From JAOTYV01 sp041557595 (GTDB taxonomy: Bacteria; Pseudomonadota; Alphaproteobacteria; UBA8366), in contig JBFFGE010000053.1 of the NCBI GenBank assembly GCA_041557595.1, forward strand, positions 1-24,869: a DNA stretch of 24,869 nucleotides, written 5' to 3'. The position numbers and the translations under genes are program-made. The notes under the pieces were generated by a model. The model made no database searches. It worked only from the letters and a program-made list of their open reading frames with translations, and was not told where the DNA came from. The stretch's first letter is position 1, and every line of letters starts with the position of its first letter. Below are positions 1 to 5,733 of the stretch, one piece after another.

Positions 1-1
1 C

Positions 2-571
2 CGCGCCGCCGCGCTTGCCCCGACGCCGGCGCAGACCGCGGGCCCGTTCTATCCGCGCGACGACGAGAAACCGGCCGATCGCGACGGCGACCTCGTGCGG
101 CTCCGCGGTCGCGCCGGCAATGCCGCGGGCAGTATTTTGCATGTCGCCGGCCGAGTCCTGCGGCCCGACGGCAGTCCGATCGTCAATGCGCGGGTCGAGA
201 TCTGGCAGGCGAATGCGAAGGGCGTCTACAATCATCCGCGCGACGGCAACGATCCGACATTTCAGGGTTACGGCGCGGTCGCCACCGACCGGGACGGCCG
301 GTACGCGTTTCGAACCATCAAGCCGGCCGCCTACGGCTCGATATTCTTCCGCCGGACGCCGCACATTCATTTCCGGATTGCCGCCGCCGGCCTGCCGCCG
401 CTGGTGACACAGATGTATTTCGCCGGCGACCCGTTAAACCGGCAGGACGGCATCCTCAACGCGGTGGAAGATACCGCAGCGCGGGCGCGGTTGATCGTGC
501 CATTCCGGGAATCGCCGCAAATCGAGCCCGGCAGCCATGCCGGGCAGTTCAATATCGTCTTGGAAGGCTGA
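2..571 (+). CDS. Intradiol ring-cleavage dioxygenase, 5'-truncated
   Basis: The frame is open from the left edge, so the true start and any export signal lie outside the window. Intradiol dioxygenases use non-haem Fe(III) to open catechol-type rings between the two hydroxyls. Family hallmarks are visible: the N-terminal TPAQTAGPFYP block, the EIWQANAKGVYNH segment with the first likely iron-ligand Tyr, the KPAAYG segment with the second Tyr, and PHIHF carrying the two His ligands. The loop between the second Tyr and the His pair is shorter than in protocatechuate 3,4-dioxygenase. The visible part is about 189 residues and ends in TGA. The TPAQT-type start resembles the stand-alone, often exported, ring-cleaving dioxygenases more than PcaG or PcaH subunits. 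No pathway partner lies beside it in the window, so the substrate cannot be assigned. Confidence 0.88.
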   Translation, partial: RAAALAPTPAQTAGPFYPRDDEKPADRDGDLVRLRGRAGNAAGSILHVAGRVLRPDGSPIVNARVEIWQANAKGVYNHPRDGNDPTFQGYGAVATDRDGRYAFRTIKPAAYGSIFFRRTPHIHFRIAAAGLPPLVTQMYFAGDPLNRQDGILNAVEDTAARARLIVPFRESPQIEPGSHAGQFNIVLEG

Positions 572-589
572 AGGGCAGGAACCGGCGCG

Positions 590-874
590 TCAGTCGCGCT
601 TGCCGCCGTTTTTCTTGCCGTGTCCGCGGCCTTTCGGGCGGCCCCGGCGCTTGCGGGCGGCCGGCACCGCCGGCTCGCGGCTGACGGCATCCCGCGGCGA
701 CTGGAATGGCAGGACATTGTCCAAGGGCGCCTGATCGATGCCGGCAACCGCCCGGGCCACCGACCATTCGACCGCCGATTCAAGCCCCTCCATCGGCGTG
801 AGCACCGACGAACCGCCATGCTGCAGCCGCGCGGAGCACGAGGAGCGCCGTTGATAGATCCAGAGATTGAACAC
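590..874 (-). CDS. Small protein with C-terminal AT-hook-like basic tail
   Basis: This is a 94-residue reading frame with a GTG start. The start is chosen because a strong GGCGGAGG ribosome site sits 7 nt upstream, at about 882-889 on the plus strand. The middle (residues about 26-58, from TPMEGLESAVEW to NVLPFQ) has ordinary protein-like composition. The tail is very basic: RKRRGRPKGRG at residues 74-84, followed by GKKNGGKRD. RRGRP matches the GRP core of an AT-hook, which binds the minor groove of AT-rich DNA, so a DNA- or RNA-binding role is possible. That is inference, since many small basic proteins lack a known job. The gene converges on the dioxygenase with an 18-nt gap. I do not recognise the family. 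Confidence 0.6.
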   Translation of the reverse strand: MFNLWIYQRRSSCSARLQHGGSSVLTPMEGLESAVEWSVARAVAGIDQAPLDNVLPFQSPRDAVSREPAVPAARKRRGRPKGRGHGKKNGGKRD

Positions 875-1395
875 GCCCGTACCTCCGCCGCTTGGATAAC
901 TCCCGTCGCCTCAAATCTAATAGGCATCGACAGGCGGTCAAGCGGGAATGCGGGTATGTGCCTTCGAATTCATCCAAATGGCCGCTTTTCGGGCCTTCCC
1001 CGCCCTGGCCGCGCGCCGGCACATACGACCGCCGATCCCCTGCAATGCGCGCTCGACGGCCCAATGCCCTTTAATTTCCGATATTTATGAACCACTTGCC
1101 GCACTGCCCGACGCGTTCCTATTGAGGAGGGCCAATCCAACCAATTCGTATTAGTGCCTTCTGACTAGCCCCGAGTCCCGACCGCCGCACCGGGGCTTGG
1201 CCGGGTTGGCCGCCCCGCCGATCTTCCGCGCGGCACGTCATCGATCGGCTTGATTTTCCGCGGAACCGGTACAAATTTTATCTCGACCGCCGCGTTCCCG
1301 GTCGACAGGCCGTGGCGGTGACTGAACGTTTCGCCGGCGACTCGTCTCCCTGGTGTGGGGATGCCACACCGTGACTGCGGAAGACGGAGGCGAAA
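875..1395. other. Gene-poor intergenic stretch
   Basis: I find no convincing gene here. Frames present on both strands lack a ribosome site and look like shadow reading. The left part should hold the promoter of the minus-strand AT-hook-like gene. Features seen: a possible GCCCCG/CGGGGC hairpin (arms 1168-1173 and 1191-1196), a TTGATT -35-like hexamer at 1250-1255 next to the perfect palindrome TTCCGCGGAA (1256-1265), and a strong hairpin at 1352-1370 just before the small membrane peptide. A GAGGAGGG at about 1122-1129 looks like a ribosome site but no usable start follows it. Confidence 0.5.
1352..1370 (+). promoter_or_regulatory. Leader hairpin ahead of small membrane-peptide gene
   Basis: GGTGTGG (1352-1358) and CCACACC (1364-1370) form a perfect 7-bp stem with a 5-nt loop. 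It ends 25 nt before the ATG at 1396 and just upstream of the GGAGG ribosome site. No T-run follows, so it is more likely a leader structure than a terminator. Any regulatory role is inference. Confidence 0.35.
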
Positions 1396-1509
1396 ATGAC
1401 GGAAGAGAGCAAGAAGAGCCTTTATTGGACCGCCGGAATAATCGGCGTGATCGTGGTCGCGTTCCTAATCGCCTATGCGCTCGATTGGATCCCGACAGCG
1501 GCCGGATAA
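1396..1509 (+). CDS. 37-residue single-pass membrane peptide
   Basis: The ATG is preceded by GGAGG with 5-nt spacing. The peptide starts with a short charged head (MTEESKKS), then a hydrophobic run from about residue 9 to 29 (WTAGIIGVIVVAFLIAYAL), and ends DWIPTAAG before TAA. This is the pattern of a small inner-membrane protein. A good rho-independent terminator begins 30 nt after the stop, and a hairpin precedes the start, so the gene looks like its own transcription unit. I cannot name a family. Small single-pass peptides often modulate membrane complexes or transporters, but nothing nearby indicates a partner. Confidence 0.7.
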   Translation: MTEESKKSLYWTAGIIGVIVVAFLIAYALDWIPTAAG

Positions 1510-1539
1510 GCGCATTATCCGACCCCGCATCCGACTTCG

Positions 1540-1566
1540 GGAGGCGCCCAACGGCGCCTCCTTCTT
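1540..1566 (+). terminator. Rho-independent terminator of the small membrane-peptide gene
   Basis: GGAGGCGCC (1540-1548) pairs perfectly with GGCGCCTCC (1553-1561) around a CAAC loop. TTCTT follows directly. The stem is 9 bp and GC-rich, and it lies 30 nt after the TAA. Confidence 0.75.
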
Positions 1567-1677
1567 CGCCCGGTGCATGCCCGCAGACGCCTTCGCTTGC
1601 CGGGTCCCGGCGCCGGTGGTACTGTCCGGCCGATGTTGACACACCGAACACAGGATCGGCTTCACCGAATTAGCTAG

Positions 1678-1706
1678 CCGGCCCCACCCGAGGGCCGGGT
1701 TTCGTT
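1678..1706 (+). terminator. Weak hairpin upstream of the ACT-domain gene
   Basis: CCGGCCC (1678-1684) and GGGCCGG (1692-1698) form a 7-bp stem with a 7-nt loop, followed by GTTTCGTT. It could be a second terminator or an attenuator-like leader for the gene at 1747. The T-rich tail is poor. Confidence 0.3.
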
Positions 1707-1746
1707 GCCGTGCCCAATCGTTCATCAAAAAAACCGGTGTGTCTCG

Positions 1747-2055
1747 ATGTTATCCCCAGAAAACGAATATCCCGCCGACGCGGCCTGCTTCTCGGTAACC
1801 GCGACGGCGTCTCCCGGCATCATGCCGCGGCTCCTCGAATTGTTCGCGAAACGCGGATTGACGCCAAACGAATGGCACTCGCGCGTCGTCGGTTCCGTAT
1901 TGTCGGTCGAAATCCAGGTCGCTGGAATGCCGCCCGCCCTGGCGGAATATATCGCCGCCTGCCTGCGGCAGATCTACTTGGTCGACCGCGTGCTCTTATC
2001 GAACCGCCGGGCCGACGCCGCCGACAGGGAGCGTTCGGCGATTGCCCTCGGCTGA
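1747..2055 (+). CDS. Stand-alone ACT-domain protein
   Basis: The protein is about 102 residues. The segment FSVTATASPGIMPRLLELFAKRG, then VLSVEIQVAG and a final YLVDRVLLSN, has the beta-alpha-beta-beta-alpha-beta pattern of an ACT domain like that of the small regulatory subunit of acetolactate synthase (IlvM/IlvH). ACT domains bind amino acids and often act allosterically on partner enzymes; no catalytic subunit lies next to it. The ATG at 1747 is preferred because the recognisable domain begins soon after. A TTG at 1705 in the same frame would add 14 residues of low-quality sequence. Neither start has a good ribosome site. Its stop is 25 nt before the Nudix gene, suggesting co-transcription. 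Confidence 0.65.
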   Translation: MLSPENEYPADAACFSVTATASPGIMPRLLELFAKRGLTPNEWHSRVVGSVLSVEIQVAGMPPALAEYIAACLRQIYLVDRVLLSNRRADAADRERSAIALG

Positions 2056-2080
2056 AACGGCCGGTAAGACTTCGATTGTC

Positions 2081-2935
2081 ATGAGCTATCTCGACCATAT
2101 CCACGCCTGCAATAATTTCGATTCCGCAGGTTTCCTGCCGTTCGAGATTTCGGGCGACCGCGTCGGCTATATCCGCCCCAAACTGGTGGAGCGGCTCCGC
2201 GCATGGCCGGAGATTTTCGACGTTTCCGAGACGGCCGTCAGCCTCGCCCGGTCCCTGGACGATTTCGAGGCGCGGTCGCAGGCCCTCGATACCGTCTTGC
2301 GCAGCCTTGCCGCCGATGGCGACATCCCCGCCTGGCGCGAGGAGCACTATCCCGTCACGCCGGACTGGCACGTGCCGCCGCTTATGCGAATCGAACGCGC
2401 CGCCTGCCCGATGTTCGGGATCCGCGCCTACGGCGTTCATCTTAACGGATTTGTGCGCGAGGCCGGCCGGCTTCATATGTGGGTGGCCCGCCGCGCGCGC
2501 GACAAGGCGACTTTTCCCGGGATGCTCGACAATATGGTCGCCGGCGGCCAGCCAATCGGTATCGGGCTGGCGGATAACGTGGTGAAGGAATGCCAGGAAG
2601 AGGCCGGCATTCCGGAGGCCTACGCCCGCCAGGCCCGCCCGGTCGGGATGATTGCCTACACGCAAGAGACGCCCGAGGGCTGCAAGCCGGACAAGATGTT
2701 CTGCTACGACCTGGAATTACCCCGGGATTTCAACCCGGTCGCGGTCGACGGCGAAGTTGAATCGTTCCATCTCATGCCGATCGACGAGGTCGCGACGCTT
2801 GTCCGCCACGGGTTCGACTTCAAATTCAACTGCAATCTTGTCATCATCGATTTCCTGATCCGCCATGGCGTGCTGGACCCGGATAACGAACGGGATTACA
2901 CAGCCCTCTGCGAGGGGCTGCGCATCGCCGGTTAA
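2081..2935 (+). CDS. DUF4743-type Nudix hydrolase
   Basis: This is a 284-residue protein. An N-terminal DUF4743-like region (MSYLDHIHACNNFD, then FEISGDRVGYIRP) precedes a Nudix domain. The Nudix box spans roughly residues 155-177, from GGQPIG to KECQEEAGI. It keeps the metal-binding KExxEE part of the REUXEEXGU core, with Lys for Arg, while the first Glu of the general consensus is not at its usual place. Nudix enzymes hydrolyse nucleoside diphosphates linked to another group. DUF4743 members resemble the eukaryotic proteins annotated as thiamine-pyrophosphokinase-related Nudix hydrolases, but the substrate here is unknown. The ATG at 2081 is chosen because family members begin near this motif; the ribosome site is weak. 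It sits between the ACT and isochorismatase-like genes, all in one direction. Confidence 0.85.
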   Translation: MSYLDHIHACNNFDSAGFLPFEISGDRVGYIRPKLVERLRAWPEIFDVSETAVSLARSLDDFEARSQALDTVLRSLAADGDIPAWREEHYPVTPDWHVPPLMRIERAACPMFGIRAYGVHLNGFVREAGRLHMWVARRARDKATFPGMLDNMVAGGQPIGIGLADNVVKECQEEAGIPEAYARQARPVGMIAYTQETPEGCKPDKMFCYDLELPRDFNPVAVDGEVESFHLMPIDEVATLVRHGFDFKFNCNLVIIDFLIRHGVLDPDNERDYTALCEGLRIAG

Positions 2936-2991
2936 GAAAAGTTTCATGATTCCTGCCGACAATCGGCGCGGCGAAGAATAAGGACTTGCAC

Positions 2992-3591
2992 ATGGCCGAC
3001 CCGAAGACCCTACTCGATTTCGCGGGCGCAGAGTGGACGCCCGGAAATATCTCCGATTCCGTTCTCCTGCTGATCGACTGCCAGCGCGAGTATATCGACG
3101 GTCAATTGCCCCTTCCCGGGGTCAACGACGCTCTGCGCGAAATCGGCAAAATGACCGAGCGCTTCCGTGAAGCCGAATCGCCGATCGTGCATGTCCTCCA
3201 TCGCGGCGCCGCGGGCGGCCTGTTCGACCGGGACGCTCAGGGCGGCCAGGTCGCGCCCGAGGCGACGCCGACCGTCGGCGAAGCGATCATCGACAAGACC
3301 TTGCCGAACGCTTTCGCCGACACCAAGCTGGAAGAGACGCTGAAGGGGATTGGCCGCAAGAACCTGATTGTCGCGGGCTTCATGACGCATATGTGCGTCA
3401 GTTCGACGGTCCGCGCCGGGCTCGATCTCGGCTATGCCAGCACGGTGATCGCAAAGGCGACGGCCACCCGCGACCTATCGGTGCCCGGCGGCGGTGTCGT
3501 CGACGCGGCGACGGTCCAGAAATCCGGTCTCGCCGCCATCGCCGACCGATTCGCCGTCGTCGTCGAGTCGGGGAGCGATATTCCCGACTAG
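2992..3591 (+). CDS. Isochorismatase-like cysteine hydrolase
   Basis: This is a 199-residue alpha/beta hydrolase of the isochorismatase/nicotinamidase superfamily. The catalytic triad is visible: Asp29 in LLLIDCQ, Lys102 in IIDKTLPNAF and Cys135 in GFMTHMCVSSTVRA, the usual cis-peptide and nucleophile region. Members hydrolyse amides, carbamates or vinyl ethers, and this sequence alone does not set the substrate. ATG at 2992 follows AAGGA with 7-nt spacing; an in-frame TTG six bases earlier is less likely. It is the last gene of the probable ACT-Nudix-hydrolase operon, 56 nt after the Nudix stop. A palindromic repeat lies immediately downstream and may act as its terminator. Confidence 0.88.
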   Translation: MADPKTLLDFAGAEWTPGNISDSVLLLIDCQREYIDGQLPLPGVNDALREIGKMTERFREAESPIVHVLHRGAAGGLFDRDAQGGQVAPEATPTVGEAIIDKTLPNAFADTKLEETLKGIGRKNLIVAGFMTHMCVSSTVRAGLDLGYASTVIAKATATRDLSVPGGGVVDAATVQKSGLAAIADRFAVVVESGSDIPD

Positions 3592-3601
3592 ATATCCTCA
3601 G

Positions 3602-3708
3602 CTAGACCATTTCATGTTTAAATCGACTCATATGAAATGGTCTATCTCTTGGTATTTACGCAAATTTGTCGTCGCGAACCGTTTCGGTTCGCTCGGGATT
3701 TGCTCTAG
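3602..3708. repeat. Bipartite palindromic intergenic repeat, copy A
   Basis: Two palindromes lie side by side. Arm pair one is TAGACCATTTCAT (3603-3615) with ATGAAATGGTCTA (3632-3644), a perfect 13-bp stem. After a 15-nt AT-rich linker comes pair two: outer GCAAAT (3660-3665) with ATTTGC (3698-3703), enclosing GCGAACCG TTT CGGTTCGC (3674-3692). CTAG is present at both ends (3602-3605, 3705-3708). The architecture and about 107-nt length recall RIME-type mosaic elements of Rhizobiales; the family assignment is from memory and unverified. The right end supplies the TAG stop codon of lepA. It may serve as a bidirectional terminator between convergent genes. Confidence 0.7.
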
Positions 3709-5507
3709 GGATCCGGCATTTTCAGCGCTTCGATAAAGGCGGTCTGGGGAATTTCCACCTTGCCGAACTGCCGCATCTTCTTCTTGCCGGCCTTCTGTTT
3801 CTCCAGCAGCTTGCGTTTTCGCGTGATATCGCCGCCGTAGCATTTCGCGGTGACGTCCTTGCGCATCGCGCTGATCGTTTCGCGGGCCACGACCTTGCCG
3901 CCGATCGCCGCCTGAATCGGCACCTTGAACAATTGCCGCGGGATCAGATCCTTGAGCCGCTCGCAGACCTGCCGGCCGCGCGATTCCGCGCTTGCGCGAT
4001 GGGTAATCATCGACAGCGCGTCGACCGGCTCCCCATTGACCAGGATCGAGAGCTTGACCAGATCGCCCTCGCGATAGCCGGAGAGTTCATAATCGAAACT
4101 GGCATAGCCGCGGCTGATCGATTTCAGGCGGTCGTAAAAATCGAACACCACCTCGTTCAGCGGCAGCGAGTAGACCGCCATCGCCCGATTGCCCACATAG
4201 GTCAGGTCGATCTGTTCGCCGCGCCGCTCGGTGCACAGGCTGAGAATTGGGCCGAGATATTCGTCCGGCACCATGATCGTCGCGCGGATCCAGGGTTCCT
4301 CGACCGAGGTAATGCGGGTGACGTCCGGATAATCGGCCGGATTGTGCAGATCGATCGTCTTCCCGTCGGTCATATGAATGCGATAGACGACCGACGGCGC
4401 CGTGGTGATCAGGTCCAGATCGAACTCGCGGCTGAGCCGCTCCTGGACGATTTCGAGATGCAGCAGTCCGAGGCAGCCGCAGCGATAGCCGAAGCCGAGC
4501 GCGGCCGAGCTTTCCGGTTCGTAATGCAGCGACGAATCGTTGAGCGCCAGTTTCGAAAGGCTTTCGCGTAGGTCTTCGTAATCCGCGTTGTCGACCGGAA
4601 ACAGGCCGCAGAACACGACCGGCACCGTCGGCTGAAACCCGGGCAAGGGTTCTTCGGCGCCGCCGCGGGCATTGGTCAGGGTGTCGCCCACCTTGCAATC
4701 CGCGACCGATTTTATGCTCGCGGTCAGGAAGCCAATTTCGCCCGGCCCCAATTGGTCCATCATGGTTCGCTTCGGCGTGAAGACGCCGACACGATCGATA
4801 TCGTGCAAGGTGCCCGTCGACAACATCTTCACCTTCATGCCCTTGGACAGGACGCCGTCGATCACCCGAACCAGCGCGACCACGCCGAGATAGGCGTCGT
4901 ACCAGCTATCCACCAGCAGGGCCTTGAGCGGCGCGTCCGGATCGCCGGTCGGCGCGGGCAGGCGCGTCACCAGCGCCTCCAGCACCTCGTCGATGCCGAG
5001 CCCGGTCTTTGCCGACACCTCCACCGCGTTGGAGGCGTCGATGCCGACCACCTCTTCAATCTGTTGGCACACCCGGTCGGGCTCCGCCGAGGGCAGATCG
5101 ATCTTATTCAACACCGGAATGATTTCATGGTCCGCATCGATCGCGAGATAGGCATTGGCAAGCGTCTGCGCCTCGACCCCCTGGGCCGCGTCGACCACCA
5201 GGATCGATCCCTCGCAAGCTGCCAGGGACCGGCTCACCTCATAGGTGAAGTCCACATGGCCGGGCGTGTCCATGAGATTGAGCTGATAGGTCTCCCCATC
5301 CTCCGCCTTGTAGTTCAGGCGAACCGTCTGCGCCTTGATGGTGATGCCGCGCTCGCGCTCGAGTTCCATCGAGTCGAGCACTTGTTCCTGCATTTCGCGA
5401 TCCGCCAATCCGCCGCAGAACTGAATCAGGCGGTCGGCGAGGGTCGATTTGCCATGATCGATATGGGCGATGATGGCGAAATTTCGGATGTGCGAGAGGT
5501 CGGTCAT
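3705..5507 (-). CDS. lepA: Elongation factor 4 (LepA), translational GTPase
   Basis: At 600 residues this is the normal family length. LepA binds ribosomes and is linked to translation initiation or back-translocation and to stress tolerance. G-domain motifs are intact: G1 AHIDHGKST (residues 14-22), DTPGH (80-84) and NKID (134-137). The C-terminal domain shows the LepA-specific CYGGDITRKRKLLEKQKAGK stretch. The ATG at 5507 begins the conserved MTDLSHIRNF start; no strong ribosome site precedes it. Its TAG stop lies inside the terminal CTAG of the adjacent palindromic repeat. In many proteobacteria lepA precedes lepB, but no signal peptidase gene follows here. Confidence 0.98.
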   Translation of the reverse strand: MTDLSHIRNFAIIAHIDHGKSTLADRLIQFCGGLADREMQEQVLDSMELERERGITIKAQTVRLNYKAEDGETYQLNLMDTPGHVDFTYEVSRSLAACEGSILVVDAAQGVEAQTLANAYLAIDADHEIIPVLNKIDLPSAEPDRVCQQIEEVVGIDASNAVEVSAKTGLGIDEVLEALVTRLPAPTGDPDAPLKALLVDSWYDAYLGVVALVRVIDGVLSKGMKVKMLSTGTLHDIDRVGVFTPKRTMMDQLGPGEIGFLTASIKSVADCKVGDTLTNARGGAEEPLPGFQPTVPVVFCGLFPVDNADYEDLRESLSKLALNDSSLHYEPESSAALGFGYRCGCLGLLHLEIVQERLSREFDLDLITTAPSVVYRIHMTDGKTIDLHNPADYPDVTRITSVEEPWIRATIMVPDEYLGPILSLCTERRGEQIDLTYVGNRAMAVYSLPLNEVVFDFYDRLKSISRGYASFDYELSGYREGDLVKLSILVNGEPVDALSMITHRASAESRGRQVCERLKDLIPRQLFKVPIQAAIGGKVVARETISAMRKDVTAKCYGGDITRKRKLLEKQKAGKKKMRQFGKVEIPQTAFIEALKMPDP

Positions 5508-5660
5508 TGGAGGCGCCAGGTTTGGAATTCAATATCGTTGAGTTCGTCGAGCCACCGAAGCCGGTGCCGCCGCTGGATGTTGATGCACATCGGCATGGAC
5601 CATCCGGCGCCGATGAGGCGGAACATACGGAGGGCCGCGGCGAGACGCAATCGACAATAC

Positions 5661-5672
5661 GGTCGATCGACC
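5661..5672. promoter_or_regulatory. Perfect 12-bp palindrome between lepA and helicase
   Basis: GGTCGATCGACC is a perfect inverted repeat in the 226-nt divergent gap. It could be an operator for either gene. Self-complementary GATC-containing words are also common in GC-rich DNA, so support is limited. Confidence 0.25.
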
Positions 5673-5689
5673 AAATGAACCCCTAAAAT

Positions 5690-5704
5690 GTTCTGGTTTT
5701 GTCC
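5690..5704 (+). promoter_or_regulatory. Possible LexA (SOS) box, GTTC-N7-GTCC
   Basis: Alphaproteobacterial LexA binds the direct repeat GTTC-N7-GTTC. Here GTTC (5690-5693), seven bases, then GTCC (5701-5704) matches with one difference. It lies 29 nt before the ATG at 5734 of a DNA-damage helicase gene, a sensible place for a repressor site. The match is short and the assignment is inference. Confidence 0.35.
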
Positions 5705-5733
5705 CGGTCGCCCGGATAAGCTGGCGCACCACG

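Noticed and set aside
367..927. Minus-strand 186-residue frame over the dioxygenase end
   Set aside because: It is Arg/Ser-rich, overlaps the better-supported genes at 1-571 and 590-874, and has no good ribosome site; it is shadow reading of GC-rich DNA.
948..1154. Plus-strand 68-residue frame in the gene-poor stretch
   Set aside because: No ribosome site, unusual composition and no recognisable motif. Kept as intergenic.
1168..1196. GCCCCG...CGGGGC hairpin as a terminator
   Set aside because: Only six pairs, a 17-nt loop, no T-run, and no gene ends nearby on the plus strand.
1820..2665. Long minus-strand frame opposite the ACT and Nudix genes
   Set aside because: It is antisense to two genes with clear family motifs and has the low-complexity composition of a mirror frame.
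3666..4571. Plus-strand 301-residue frame opposite lepA
   Set aside because: lepA is unmistakable on the other strand; this frame is its mirror.
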